Notes under the pieces: model-generated
Databases searched by the model: none
Seen by the model: the letters and a program-made list of their open reading frames with translations, nothing else
What the model was told of the DNA's origin: nothing
In this document: positions 17,788 to 26,352 of the stretch, in pieces
How positions within the stretch are numbered: the stretch's first letter is position 1
Layout of the letters: each line of letters begins with the position of its first letter
Position numbers and translations under genes: made by a program
DNA from: JAQTNA01 sp043743785
Lineage (GTDB): Bacteria; Pseudomonadota; Gammaproteobacteria; Burkholderiales; Rhodocyclaceae
Assembly: GCA_043743785.1 (NCBI GenBank)
Contig: JAYTVW010000001.1
Location: forward strand, 1-64,000
Reading direction: 5' to 3'
DNA length: 64,000 nucleotides

Positions 17788-18612
17788 TCAGCCCTTGATG
17801 AACGCCAGCAGATCCTCATTGAGCTGGCCTTGGTGGGTGTGCGTGAGTCCATGGGGGGCGCCCGGGTAGATCTTCAACACCGCCTGGCTGACCAGGGCCG
17901 CTGAGCAGAGCGCAGAGGCGCCGATGGGCACGACCTGATCCGCATCGCCATGCACGATCAGCGTCGGCACGTCGAACTTCTTCAGGTCGTCCGTGAAGTC
18001 AGTCTCGGAGAACGCCTTGATGCATTCCAAGGCATTCCGGCTCCCGGCCATGACGCCCTGATGCCAGAAGGTGTCGATCATGCCCTGGGAGATGCTGCTG
18101 CCGGGCCGGTTGCCGCCAAAGAAGGGGCCGCTGGCGAAATCCTTGTAGAACTGGGAGCGATCATGGCGCGAATCGGCCCGTAGTCTGTCGAACACCCCGA
18201 TCGGTAAACCTTGCGGATTGGCCGGGGTTTGCAGCATCGAGGGTACAACCGCTGCGATCAAGGCAACTTTTGCGACCCGCTTGGTGCCGTGGCGACCGAT
18301 ATAGCGCGCCACCTCGCCCCCTCCCGCAGAAAACCCCACCAGCACGATGTCCTTCAGGTCGAGGGTTTCAATGAGCAGGGCGAGATCATCCGCGTAGGTA
18401 TCCATGTCGTTGCCCAGCCACGGCTGACTCGAGCGGCCATGACCGCGACGATCATGGCCAATGCAGCGATAGCCTCTCCCGGCGAGAAACAGCATCTGGG
18501 CTTCCCAACTGTCCGTACTCAAGGGCCAGCCGTGACTGAATACCACCGGCTGCCCGGTGCCCCAGTCCTTGTAATAGATCTGGGTAGCGTCGCTGGTCGT
18601 CAATGTGCTCAA
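17788..18612 (-). CDS. Alpha/beta hydrolase, non-haem chloroperoxidase/arylesterase type
   Basis: 274 residues. Oxyanion segment FSHGWPLS, nucleophile Ser95 in GFSAGGGE, acid Asp in VHGDADQVVP and His in YPGAPHGLTHTH form the triad. GHDRRGHGRSSQP is typical of the cofactor-free haloperoxidase/esterase subfamily. Substrate unknown; perhydrolase activity is common in the family. The start is TTG at 18612, preceded by AGAGGTGA; no better start exists upstream. It is transcribed toward enolase, 67 bp away. Confidence 0.9.
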   Translation of the reverse strand: MSTLTTSDATQIYYKDWGTGQPVVFSHGWPLSTDSWEAQMLFLAGRGYRCIGHDRRGHGRSSQPWLGNDMDTYADDLALLIETLDLKDIVLVGFSAGGGEVARYIGRHGTKRVAKVALIAAVVPSMLQTPANPQGLPIGVFDRLRADSRHDRSQFYKDFASGPFFGGNRPGSSISQGMIDTFWHQGVMAGSRNALECIKAFSETDFTDDLKKFDVPTLIVHGDADQVVPIGASALCSAALVSQAVLKIYPGAPHGLTHTHQGQLNEDLLAFIKG

Positions 18613-18660
18613 GGTTCACCTCTTTGCAGTGCAGGGCTCGGATGTCCGGCGGTGCCAAAG

Positions 18661-18706
18661 GAAAGGCCGCGAGTCGTGGCATGGTCGTCACGGCTCGCGG
18701 CCTTTC
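18661..18706 (-). terminator. Terminator hairpin after the SYLF-domain gene
   Basis: GAAAGGCCGCGAG pairs perfectly with CTCGCGGCCTTTC, and pairing continues with one wobble to about 18 bp around a short loop. On the minus strand it is followed by a T-rich stretch. It lies 27 bp downstream of the gene at 18733-19296. Confidence 0.8.
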
Positions 18707-18732
18707 ATTGCGGGCCATCAGCCCGCCTTGCC

Positions 18733-19296
18733 TCAACGCTTGATGTGGGAGATCTTCGTGCCTTCGATGCTCAGGCTGGCCATGAGGCCTTGCTGGTCGA
18801 AGATGAAGGCATAGGCATCTTCCTTCAGGGTGGACGTGGACAGGTTCTTGGCAACGCCATCATTCACCACGACCACCGTCGGGCCGACGCCAAATTCCCA
18901 GCCCTTGGACTTGTCCAGGTACTTGACGGCCTTGTCACTCATAAGGAAGACCACGTAACCGTAGGATTCGGCGCCCGCCTGCCAGCCCCAGGAGGCGGAA
19001 ACGGAGTTGTAGTAGCCGGCAACCTTGCCCCCCTTGTTCAACACGCCTTCACCGTAGCTGCCACCGAAGACGAGGCCGGCCTTGAGGATTTTCGGGAAGA
19101 CCAGAACTGCCCGGGCCTTCTTGGACATGGTCTCTGCGGCTGGGTTGCTCTTGTACAGACTCTGCAGTGCCTGGGCTGCGTCCTTGTCGAGGTCTTCCGC
19201 AGTGGCCGCGATCGCCTGGCTGCTGATGGCGCCAAAGGACAGCGTGGCAACCGCCACGAGCAGGAATTTGTTGATAAGGCTGCGAATATTGGTCAT
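18733..19296 (-). CDS. SYLF/YSC84-domain lipid-binding protein, exported
   Basis: 187 residues. A signal peptide (LLVAVATLSFGAISSQAIA) is followed by a SYLF domain: AVLVFPKILKAGLVFGGSYGEGVL, the Ser/Tyr-rich YYNSVSASWGWQAGAESYGYVVFLM, and the Asp-rich end FGVGPTVVVVNDGVAKN. The family binds phosphoinositides in eukaryotes; bacterial members (BPSL1445-like) are outer-membrane or periplasmic lipid-binding antigens. ATG 19296 is chosen because the signal peptide starts there. It is monocistronic with its own terminator. Confidence 0.88.
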   Translation of the reverse strand: MTNIRSLINKFLLVAVATLSFGAISSQAIAATAEDLDKDAAQALQSLYKSNPAAETMSKKARAVLVFPKILKAGLVFGGSYGEGVLNKGGKVAGYYNSVSASWGWQAGAESYGYVVFLMSDKAVKYLDKSKGWEFGVGPTVVVVNDGVAKNLSTSTLKEDAYAFIFDQQGLMASLSIEGTKISHIKR

Positions 19297-19693
19297 GGTT
19301 TTTCCTTTGAGATTGGAATTAAACAAATTAACAGAAAATACACACCTGGCTGGAGTGCGGGCTCTCGCTGGATTATTCGAGCCGACAGGTGCCGCATATA
19401 TTGGAAACCTTTTGGCAAGCAATCATGGACTTGCGTTCATGGCCGCCGGCAGGTTTCCATAACAGGATGTTGTCTGTCCTGTTTCAACACTACCGGAAAC
19501 AAGACTAGGCGTTAAGTCAGTCATCTTCTGTACGCTAGCGCTCATAGATTCCGAATGCTGCGAATGTTTATGCAACAGTGCCGTCAATAAATCATGTACG
19601 TCAGCGCACTGACACCGGGAGGGCAGCAGGGTTACTAATGAGCGTGGAAAATGGCCTGCGGCCCGTGGGCACCGCCTTTCAAGGAGAAATCGT
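19297..19693. other. Divergent intergenic region, no gene seen
   Basis: About 397 bp between the SYLF gene and the phosphoketolase gene. No credible ORF or RNA gene was recognised. It must hold both promoters. The part nearest the SYLF gene is AT-rich (ATTAAACAAATTAACAGAAAAT). AAGGAGA at 19680-19686 is the phosphoketolase ribosome site. Confidence 0.6.
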
Positions 19694-22063
19694 TTGTCCC
19701 CTGTTGCCGAGTCACTGGATGCTGTTGAACTGAAACGCATGGACGCCTGGTGGCGTGCCGCCAATTACCTGTCCGTGGGCCAGATTTATCTGCTGGACAA
19801 CCCGCTGCTGAAAGCGCCCCTGCAGCGCTCCCAGGTCAAGCCGCGCCTCTTGGGCCACTGGGGCACCACACCGGGCTTGAATTTCATTTATGTGCATATG
19901 AACCGGGTGATTCGCCAGCAGGAAATCAACATGATTTTTCTGGCGGGCCCCGGCCACGGTGGCCCGGGGGTGGTGGCGAACACCTGGCTCGAAGGCAGTT
20001 ACAGCGAGATATATTCCGATATTTCCCAGGACGCGGAAGGCATGCGGCGGCTGTTTCGTCAGTTTTCCTTCCCGGGCGGGATCCCCAGCCACGCCGGGCC
20101 GGAAACGCCGGGTTCCATCCACGAAGGGGGGGAGTTGGGCTACTCCCTGTTGCATGCCTTCGGCGCGGTATTCGACAACCCGGACCTGATCGCCTGCTGC
20201 GTGGTGGGGGACGGCGAGGCGGAAACCGGTCCCCTGGCGACCTCCTGGCATTCCAACAAGTTCCTGAATCCGCGCACCGACGGCGCGGTGCTGCCCATCC
20301 TGCACCTCAACGGCTACAAGATTGCCAATCCCGCCGTTCTGGCGCGCATCAGCCACGAGGAGCTGCGCAGTCTCCTGATGGGCTATGGCTATCAGCCCTA
20401 TTTCGTCGAAGGGGACGATCCGGAAACCATGCACGTGCTGATGGCGGAAACCGTGGATGCGGTGATTTACAGCATTCGCGACATTCAGCGCTCGGCCCGC
20501 CAAGGAGACAAGCTACACCGCCCCCTGTGGCCCATGATCGTCTTGCGCTCCCCCAAGGGCTGGACCGGGCCGAAGGAAGTAGACGGGCTGAAAACCGAGG
20601 GCTACTGGCGCTCCCACCAAGTGCCCTTCAGTGACATGGACAAGCCGGAGCACCTCTTGCTGCTGGAGCGCTGGATGCTCTCCTATCGCCCGGGGGAGTT
20701 GTTTGATGCCGAAGGCTGCCTCATGCCGGAACTGGCTGCCCTGGCCCCCCGGGGAGAGCTGCGCATGGGGAGCAATCCCCACGCCAATGGCGGCGCCTTG
20801 TTGAAGGATCTGCGGCTCCCGGATTACCGGGACTACGCCGTGGCGGTGCCGTCGCCGGGGGCCACCCTGGCGGAGTCACCCCGGGCCATGGGGGCTTTTC
20901 TGCGGGACGTAATGCGCAACAACATGCAAAACTTTCGGGTTTTCGGTCCGGACGAAACCAACTCCAATCGTCTGGGGGCACTCTTCGAGGTGACCAACCG
21001 GGCCTGGATGGCGGAACGTTTCGACTTCGACGACCATCTGTCCACCGATGGCCGGGTCATGGAGTATTTGTCCGAACACGCCTGCCAGGGCTGGCTGGAA
21101 GGCTATCTCCTGTCCGGGCGCCATGGCTTCTTCTCCTGCTATGAGGCTTTCATCCACATCATTGATTCCATGTTCAATCAGCATGCTAAGTGGTTGAAGG
21201 TGTGTAATGAACTGCCCTGGCGACGGCCCGTTGCCTCACTCAACATCCTGCTCACCTCCCATGTCTGGCGCCAGGACAATAACGGCTTCTCCCACCAGGA
21301 TCCGGGCTTCATCGACCATGTGGTGAACAAGAAGGCGGACATCATCCGCGTCTATCTGCCGCCTGACGCCAATACCCTGCTGTATGTCACGGACCAGTGC
21401 CTGAAAAGCCGCAATCTGGTGAACGTCATCGTTGCCGGCAAGCAGCCGGAACAGCAATGGTTGAACATGGAGGCGGCCATCAACCACGCCAGCGCCGGCA
21501 TAGGTCTGTGGGAATGGGCCTGCAATGATCAGGACGGGGCACCGGATATCGTGCTGGCGGCGGCGGGGGATGTGCCCACCCTGGAAATGCTGGCGGCCAT
21601 CGCCATGCTGCGCCAACTCACGCCGGAGTTGAAGTTTCGCTTCATCAATGTGGTGGACCTGATGACCTTGCAGCCCCGGGAGGAGCATCCCCATGGCCTG
21701 TCGGACGAGGAGTTCGATGCCTTGTTTACCACCGACAAACCCATACTCTTCGCCTATCACGGCTACCCCTGGCTGATTCACCGTCTCACCTATCGTCGCG
21801 GCGGTAGTCCCAATCTGCATGTGCGCGGCTACAAGGAGGAGGGCACCACCACCACGCCCTTCGATATGGTGGTACTGAACACCCTGGACCGTTTTCACCT
21901 GGTGATGGATGTGGTCAACCGGGTACCCAAATTGCAGGCCCGGGCGGCCCACATCAAGCAACAGATGCGCGACAAGCTGAACCAGCACACCCGTTACATC
22001 CACGAGAACGGTGAAGACATGCCGGAAATCCGCGACTGGAAATGGCCCGGCCCGGTAGCTTGA
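19694..22063 (+). CDS. xfp: Phosphoketolase (xylulose-5-phosphate/fructose-6-phosphate)
   Basis: 789 residues, full length for the family. TPP-enzyme motifs: GPGHGGPG at residues 85-92, IHEGGELGYSLLHAFGA, and GDGEAETGP at 172-180 for Mg-TPP binding. Later blocks are GWTGPKEVDG, QDNNGFSHQDPGF and FAYHGYPWLIHRLTYRR. It splits xylulose-5-P (or fructose-6-P) with phosphate to acetyl-P plus glyceraldehyde-3-P (or erythrose-4-P), bypassing part of glycolysis. The start is TTG at 19694 with AAGGAGA seven bases upstream. No acetate kinase lies next to it in the window. Confidence 0.96.
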   Translation: MSPVAESLDAVELKRMDAWWRAANYLSVGQIYLLDNPLLKAPLQRSQVKPRLLGHWGTTPGLNFIYVHMNRVIRQQEINMIFLAGPGHGGPGVVANTWLEGSYSEIYSDISQDAEGMRRLFRQFSFPGGIPSHAGPETPGSIHEGGELGYSLLHAFGAVFDNPDLIACCVVGDGEAETGPLATSWHSNKFLNPRTDGAVLPILHLNGYKIANPAVLARISHEELRSLLMGYGYQPYFVEGDDPETMHVLMAETVDAVIYSIRDIQRSARQGDKLHRPLWPMIVLRSPKGWTGPKEVDGLKTEGYWRSHQVPFSDMDKPEHLLLLERWMLSYRPGELFDAEGCLMPELAALAPRGELRMGSNPHANGGALLKDLRLPDYRDYAVAVPSPGATLAESPRAMGAFLRDVMRNNMQNFRVFGPDETNSNRLGALFEVTNRAWMAERFDFDDHLSTDGRVMEYLSEHACQGWLEGYLLSGRHGFFSCYEAFIHIIDSMFNQHAKWLKVCNELPWRRPVASLNILLTSHVWRQDNNGFSHQDPGFIDHVVNKKADIIRVYLPPDANTLLYVTDQCLKSRNLVNVIVAGKQPEQQWLNMEAAINHASAGIGLWEWACNDQDGAPDIVLAAAGDVPTLEMLAAIAMLRQLTPELKFRFINVVDLMTLQPREEHPHGLSDEEFDALFTTDKPILFAYHGYPWLIHRLTYRRGGSPNLHVRGYKEEGTTTTPFDMVVLNTLDRFHLVMDVVNRVPKLQARAAHIKQQMRDKLNQHTRYIHENGEDMPEIRDWKWPGPVA

Positions 22064-22180
22064 GGTAGCCTCAAGGGGAGACGGCGTGCCGTCTCCCTGC
22101 TCTGGAGCGTGTTTCGGAAAGGCTGTCGGTTCAGGCGGCGACGCGGCTCGGCGAATCTACCCTTGAAAAGGCAGTTGACC

Positions 22181-22307
22181 AAACGCCGAGGCGCAGAGGC
22201 GCCGAGAAAACAGAGGCTTCGCAGCAACCGGTCCCTCACCAGATGGATGAGGCCGATTCCGCCGTCAAGTTCTTGTTTTTCCTCTGCGTCTCGGCGCCTC
22301 GGCGTTT
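22181..22307. repeat. Intergenic inverted repeat (REP-like), prophage target
   Basis: AAACGCCGAGGCGCAGAGG plus GCGCCGAG at 22181-22206 is repeated in inverse orientation at 22281-22307 (CCTCTGCGTCTCGGCG, CCTCGGCGTTT). This is the look of a dispersed intergenic repeat. The prophage target repeat TCAAAC begins at its last base. The rest of the 22064-22312 gap holds no gene. Confidence 0.75.
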
Positions 22308-22312
22308 CAAAC
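22307..22312. repeat. Left copy of the 6-bp target duplication (TCAAAC)
   Basis: TCAAAC directly precedes the phage terminus TGAAG. The same hexamer directly follows the other terminus at 61744-61749. Removing the element and one copy rejoins the host intergenic sequence. Confidence 0.85.
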
Positions 22313-22360
22313 TGAAGAGAGGAGAGATAAACCCCACCCCAGTACCGAGATAATTGCGGG
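22313..22360. repeat. Left phage end with two transposase-site candidates
   Basis: The terminus TGAAG is followed by two GATAA-core sites, starting 14 and 37 bases from the end (22326 and 22349, contexts GGAGAGATAAACCCC and CCGAGATAATTGCGG). The right end has the same cores at 14 and 36 bases, in inverted orientation. Confidence 0.8.
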
Positions 22361-22446
22361 AAGGGACGGGACTGGGGTGGATTCTACGGGACGGGCCGCG
22401 AAAAAGGATTACGCGGGGTGAAAACCGGGCGGGCGCCCGGAGATTG

Positions 22447-22794
22447 TCAGAAAAGACCGCCCTGGCGGGCGGCCAGATCGGCCTGTCGCAGCTTCTTGAT
22501 GATGTTGCGGACCTGCATTTCGGTAAGGCCGAACTGGCGGCCCAGGGCGGCATAGTTGCCGCCGTCGAACTGGTCGTAGATTTCCCGGTTGCGTTTGGAA
22601 AGTACCCAGGAGACGGCCTTCGAAATGTAGATCATTCCTCCACCGAACACCTGGCGCACCTTCTCCGCCAGTTCGAAAGCCGCCACCGCCGCCTCCTGGT
22701 GGTCCATCTTCAGGCGATCCATCATCCAGTCGTAGGCCGTCGTGGCAATCAGGGCCAGGACTTCCGGATAGTTGTCATCGATCTGCAGGGCCAT
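22447..22794 (-). CDS. Mor/C-family transcription activator
   Basis: 115 residues. Helical N-terminus, then the family core GGGMIYISKAVSWVLSKRN and a helix-turn-helix (YDQFDGGNYAALGRQFGLTEMQVRNIIKK). In Mu, Mor activates the middle promoter and C the four late promoters. Here only one such gene is present, last in the early operon next to the left phage end. It is therefore the natural candidate to switch on the late genes, probably through the repeated TAAA-N4-TTTA motif described below. Dimeric binding to dyad sites is known for the family. Confidence 0.92.
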   Translation of the reverse strand: MALQIDDNYPEVLALIATTAYDWMMDRLKMDHQEAAVAAFELAEKVRQVFGGGMIYISKAVSWVLSKRNREIYDQFDGGNYAALGRQFGLTEMQVRNIIKKLRQADLAARQGGLF

Positions 22795-22802
22795 GGCGAA
22801 TC

Positions 22803-23435
22803 CTATTGCGGCGCCCGGCGCAGCAGGGCAATCAAGTCTTGGGCGGCTTCGGCGCCGAGACGCTGCTCCACCAGGCGGGCATAGGCCACCTTCAAACCCT
22901 GGGCGGTCTGATCATCCAGGCCCGACAAATCAGCCCGGGACATCAGGTCAGGCGCCAGCTCCGCGCAGACCCGAATTACCCACTTCTTAAGCGTCTCGAT
23001 CAGGGTTTCAAGCTGCTCGCCCGTCGCCCACTGCAGCGCGTCCACCTTGGCGATGCGCTTTGTGTAGGATGCCAGCGCCGCCTCGGACGGATCCCGCACG
23101 GCGCCGAGGCCATGCAGCGCGATCCACAGCGCCCGCACCTTGCTGGCCATGGCGCTGGTGTCCAGCGGACGGGACGGCGTGCCGATCTTGCGGCCCGATT
23201 TCCTGGGCGTCGTGACCTTGCCGCCTTTCGACACCAGATGATCGATGACGCGCTTCCGCTCCTGCCAGGTCAGGTCCTTGGAGCTGCGCTTTCCCGTGAG
23301 CAAGGCCAGCATGTCCCGCCGGGTATCCTCATCCAGGCCAATCTGGCCGGAGAGAACGTGAATGAGGGTGATTTCCTTGGCCCGCAGCGCTTCGGCGCTC
23401 CGGGCGGCAGGCTTGGATTGAGCGGCGGCGGTCAC
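22803..23435 (-). CDS. gemA: GemA/gp16-family early phage protein
   Basis: 210 residues. The N-terminal domain (EITLIHVLSGQIGLDEDTRRDMLALLTGKRSSKDLTWQERKRVIDHL, in blocks) matches the gp16/GemA family of Mu-like phages. A basic linker and a helical C-terminal half with Lys/Trp-rich motifs (WATGEQLETLIETLKKWV) follow. In Mu, GemA is linked to altered host gene expression and supercoiling. It starts with GTG at 23435, overlapping the rdgC stop by four bases, and ends eight bases before the Mor-like gene. Confidence 0.88.
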   Translation of the reverse strand: MTAAAQSKPAARSAEALRAKEITLIHVLSGQIGLDEDTRRDMLALLTGKRSSKDLTWQERKRVIDHLVSKGGKVTTPRKSGRKIGTPSRPLDTSAMASKVRALWIALHGLGAVRDPSEAALASYTKRIAKVDALQWATGEQLETLIETLKKWVIRVCAELAPDLMSRADLSGLDDQTAQGLKVAYARLVEQRLGAEAAQDLIALLRRAPQ

Positions 23436-24331
23436 GCTTCCACCTCCCCACCCAAGGCCGACATCAGCGCCGGCAGCATCCGCTGCAGCTCACCGGTCAT
23501 GAGCGTGAAATCCATGTCGAAGTGCGACGAAGCATCTTCCGCCTTCTCCGACTGTTCCTGCAGGATGTCCAGGAAAGTCAGCTTCTTCACCTCCATTTTC
23601 TCGGTCAGGACGAAGGAAATCCGGTCGTCGAAAGTCATGGCCAGGCGCGTGGGCGTCTTGCCGGTGGTGACGATGTGATTCTTCACGTCTTCCGTGTCCA
23701 AGGGGCTATGCGCGTAGCGCACAGTGGCCTTCTCTTCCAACTCTGACCGAAGCTCGCAATCCCGATCCACCGAGAATCCAGCAGGGGCCTGGTTGGACAC
23801 CAGCCATTCGGTCATGGCGGTGGTCGGAGAGGTGCGGGTATGGATAAGCCTGGTCGGAAGTTCATCGAGGGACTTCCTCAGGTATTGAATGACATCCTCC
23901 GCCAGGCGCACGCTGGCGGCGTCAATCACCAGCCATCCGGCTTGGGGGTCGATCCATACCTGTGTGCGGGTGTTGCGGCTGAAGGCCCTGGGGAGAAGTT
24001 CCTCGGCAACCCGCTCCCGGATCTCTCGCTGCTGTTTCTTGCCCGGGCGGTAGCCTTCCTTGTCCTCGATCTCGGCAATCCTGACGCGGACGAAGTCATT
24101 CACGACCGAAGACGGCAGCAGCTTGGTTTCACTTCCCAGGGACAGCAACCACTGGCCGCCAAGCTCGATCACCAGTCGATCGTCCCGATTCTTCGGCGGA
24201 AGCCAGCCAAGGCTTTCCCGGTCGGAACTGCCGCAGCGCTGGAATACATGGGTGGTCAGGGCCTTTTCCAGATCGGCGGCAGTCATTGCCCAGGGCATCA
24301 GGCGATAGAGTTGCAGGTTTTTGAACCACAT
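23432..24331 (-). CDS. rdgC: RdgC, recombination-associated DNA-binding protein
   Basis: 299 residues, the length of E. coli RdgC. It aligns by eye throughout: start MWFKNLQLYRLM, CGSSDRESLGWLPP, LLPRAFSRNTRTQVWIDP, LRKSLDELP, MTEWL, DIQ-like LKKLTFLD region, and the end FDMDFTLMTGELQRMLPALMSALGGE. RdgC forms rings on duplex DNA and blocks RecA-promoted strand exchange. ATG 24331 follows AGAGGTGG and overlaps the upstream stop by one base. It sits where Mu-like phages often carry Gam, which is not seen here. Confidence 0.93.
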   Translation of the reverse strand: MWFKNLQLYRLMPWAMTAADLEKALTTHVFQRCGSSDRESLGWLPPKNRDDRLVIELGGQWLLSLGSETKLLPSSVVNDFVRVRIAEIEDKEGYRPGKKQQREIRERVAEELLPRAFSRNTRTQVWIDPQAGWLVIDAASVRLAEDVIQYLRKSLDELPTRLIHTRTSPTTAMTEWLVSNQAPAGFSVDRDCELRSELEEKATVRYAHSPLDTEDVKNHIVTTGKTPTRLAMTFDDRISFVLTEKMEVKKLTFLDILQEQSEKAEDASSHFDMDFTLMTGELQRMLPALMSALGGEVEA

Positions 24332-24591
24332 CACGCCACCTCTTTCTTCATGCTCTTGCCACAGAACGGGCAGTAGTTTGCCCTCACCGGCATTTCTCTG
24401 CCCTTCAAGGACGTGAAGCCTTTCTTGTCCCCGCAGATGCGGAAGGGGATATTGAACACTGCCTCCAACCCGAGATCCGGCGTTATGGCGATACCCGTCG
24501 CCATGCACGTCGCTTTTACCGTTTCACCGGCTTTGGGGCGCATGTGCTCCGCCAGCTTACCTTCCAGGTCTTTCACACAATCGCAGCTCAT
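24331..24591 (-). CDS. Small zinc-ribbon-like early phage protein
   Basis: 86 residues from ATG 24591. Cys-rich: SCDCVKDLE near the start and YCPFCGKSMKK near the end, suggesting a zinc-binding ribbon, with a C in FRICGDKKG between. No enzymatic motif. It overlaps rdgC by one base and follows the DUF3164 gene by one base, so it belongs to the early operon. Function unknown. Confidence 0.7.
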   Translation of the reverse strand: MSCDCVKDLEGKLAEHMRPKAGETVKATCMATGIAITPDLGLEAVFNIPFRICGDKKGFTSLKGREMPVRANYCPFCGKSMKKEVA

Positions 24592-24592
24592 C

Positions 24593-25210
24593 TCAAACCC
24601 CCGCCAAATCCAGCACAATCGGGTCATACCGGTCCGTATCGCCGACGCGCTGATAGACTCGGATATAGACGGCGGTGCCGGTGCTCTGGATGCTGTCCTT
24701 GATGGCCTCCATGGCGCGCTGCCACTCGTCGTCTTCGATCTCCAGGCGCAACAGCTCCAGCACGGCGGCCGTCTTGATCTGGCCCTTGGTGTCGGTACGG
24801 AATGCTCTGTCCACCAGTACCCGGATATGCGGGTTGGCGCCCTCGCTCCAGCGCTCGATGCAGCCGTTGATAAGTTCCTTGGCCGCTTCCAGCTCCTCCG
24901 TGAAGCAAATCAGGTCGGAGTGGGCGCGCTGGATGCGGAAACGGCCGTCGTAGGTCGACACCGTCACGTTGCCCTTCTTGCCGCCCAACTCCACGCCGTA
25001 GCGCTCGCCGGAAATCTTCACCAGGTCGGCGATATCCGCCAGCGCCGCTTCCTTGAAGGCCTTCAGGGCGGTGGAAAGGTGCAGCGCCCGGGTGGTCAGG
25101 TCACGGGCAACCTGGTCGCGCAGTTTGTCCTGCTCCCGCACCTGGGCGGTAGGAACCAGGTGGCCGCTGGCGTTTTTCATGTAGCCATCGGGGATGGTGG
25201 GGGTAGTCAT
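24593..25210 (-). CDS. DUF3164-family early phage protein
   Basis: 205 residues. The start IPDGYMKNASGHLVPTAQV and the body (DLTTRALHLSTALKAFKEAALADIADLVKIS, in blocks; GGKKGNVTVSTYDGRFRIQRA) are the pattern of DUF3164 proteins, which are nearly always found in Mu-like early regions. It is helical at the N-terminus and likely DNA-associated; no biochemical function is established to my knowledge. It starts at an ATG after a GGAG-type site. Confidence 0.85.
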   Translation of the reverse strand: MTTPTIPDGYMKNASGHLVPTAQVREQDKLRDQVARDLTTRALHLSTALKAFKEAALADIADLVKISGERYGVELGGKKGNVTVSTYDGRFRIQRAHSDLICFTEELEAAKELINGCIERWSEGANPHIRVLVDRAFRTDTKGQIKTAAVLELLRLEIEDDEWQRAMEAIKDSIQSTGTAVYIRVYQRVGDTDRYDPIVLDLAGV

Positions 25211-25264
25211 GGTGCAGCTCCTTAATGGGGAAAATAGTGCGGAGGAAGATGGAAAAATAGCTTC

Positions 25265-26092
25265 TCAGGCCGGTCGCAGGGACCGGCGCAGCGCCAGCGT
25301 CTCCGCCGAAGCGATCGCACCCAAGGTGCGGAGCGAGAGGCTGCCGCGACTGGAAATTGACCCGGGCGTGCGCAGCGCAGCGTGGGCATATGCCCCGCCA
25401 GCGGGGGCCTCATTGGACACCGTCGCTACGGCCTCACCCGGCGGCCGGGACGGCACCCACAGCAGGCGGGTGGTCGTACCATAGCGCCGCGCTTCCTCCC
25501 GGCTGCACACTAGGCCGGCATGAATCGCCGAACCGAGGGCGCTTAACAGGATGCGAGGAGAGACGAGCAGGCGTTGCGTCAGGTCTTCCCGCAGCATTGG
25601 CCCCTCGTGTGTCAGCAGCGCGATGGTCAGGTCTGCCACGCTGCCAGCCTTGGGTTGGTAGCCGGTGGCCACGGGGACATCGGCCAAATCGGCCAGGGCC
25701 CCGCGATCACGCAGCAACTCCAGGCGGCTGATCACGCTGCACTGGGCCCGGCCCATGGCCTTCGCAACGGCCGCCTTGCTCTGCCCCCTTGCGCGACGGT
25801 CGAGCAGCTCCGCATCTTCAGCTGCCGTCCAGGCCCGACGGGTAATGAGGACTTCCTTGTCCGGCTTGGCGGCAGGCACCTTTGCCGCGGTGGCAGCATG
25901 GTTCTGGTGCCAGGTCAGACGGCTGGCGATGGAGGACAGGGGCCGGCCCAGGGCTGCGGCGACCTCCCTGTGCATTTTCCCGGCAGCGAGCATTTGCCAC
26001 AGGATCGTGTCTTCTTCCGCCGTCCAGGGGCGCTTGCCCAGGGCGACGAGGCCATTGGTCCGGTTCTTGTCGGCGCAATCGAAGTAGCCCAT
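25265..26092 (-). CDS. Early phage protein with two SANT/Myb-like helix-turn-helix repeats
   Basis: 275 residues. Two SANT-like modules: residues about 22-60 (RPWTAEEDTILWQMLAAGKMHREVAAALGR in blocks, then SIASRL) and about 86-125 (RAWTAAEDAELLDRRARGQ, KAAVAKAMGRAQCSVISRL). A winged-helix-like stretch (TIALLTHEGPMLREDLTQRLL) and a low-complexity Ala/Ser/Arg tail follow. It is likely a sequence-specific DNA-binding regulator. The gap of 54 bp to the next gene is the widest in this part of the operon. I know of no named function. Confidence 0.68.
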   Translation of the reverse strand: MGYFDCADKNRTNGLVALGKRPWTAEEDTILWQMLAAGKMHREVAAALGRPLSSIASRLTWHQNHAATAAKVPAAKPDKEVLITRRAWTAAEDAELLDRRARGQSKAAVAKAMGRAQCSVISRLELLRDRGALADLADVPVATGYQPKAGSVADLTIALLTHEGPMLREDLTQRLLVSPRILLSALGSAIHAGLVCSREEARRYGTTTRLLWVPSRPPGEAVATVSNEAPAGGAYAHAALRTPGSISSRGSLSLRTLGAIASAETLALRRSLRPA

Positions 26093-26352
26093 TACAGACT
26101 CCTCCCGGCGATCCGCGCCAGATCGGCGCTCATGCCCTTTTCAATCAAGCGCTGCTCGAAGGCACTCAGGGCCACGGGGGCAAAACCCTGGGCACGGCGC
26201 AGGCAGTTGCACTCACGGTGGTCCCAGCGCAGGGCCGCATGACGGGCAACGCTCCAGGTGTCAAGGTTCGCGGCATGACGCGCCTCTTCCAGCTTGAGGG
26301 CCACGATCAGGCCGCAGAAGCGCGCCATCAGTTTCCAGAAAAGGGCTTTCAT
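26092..26352 (-). CDS. Small early phage protein of unknown function
   Basis: 86 residues from the ATG that follows GAAGGAGAAACC. A hydrophobic N-terminal stretch (LFWKLMARFCGLIVAL) could be a membrane anchor or amphipathic helix. The rest is basic and contains a Cys pair (RECNCLRR). Its stop and the next gene's start share one base, and its start overlaps the upstream gene's stop (ATGA). Not recognised. Confidence 0.6.
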   Translation of the reverse strand: MKALFWKLMARFCGLIVALKLEEARHAANLDTWSVARHAALRWDHRECNCLRRAQGFAPVALSAFEQRLIEKGMSADLARIAGRSL

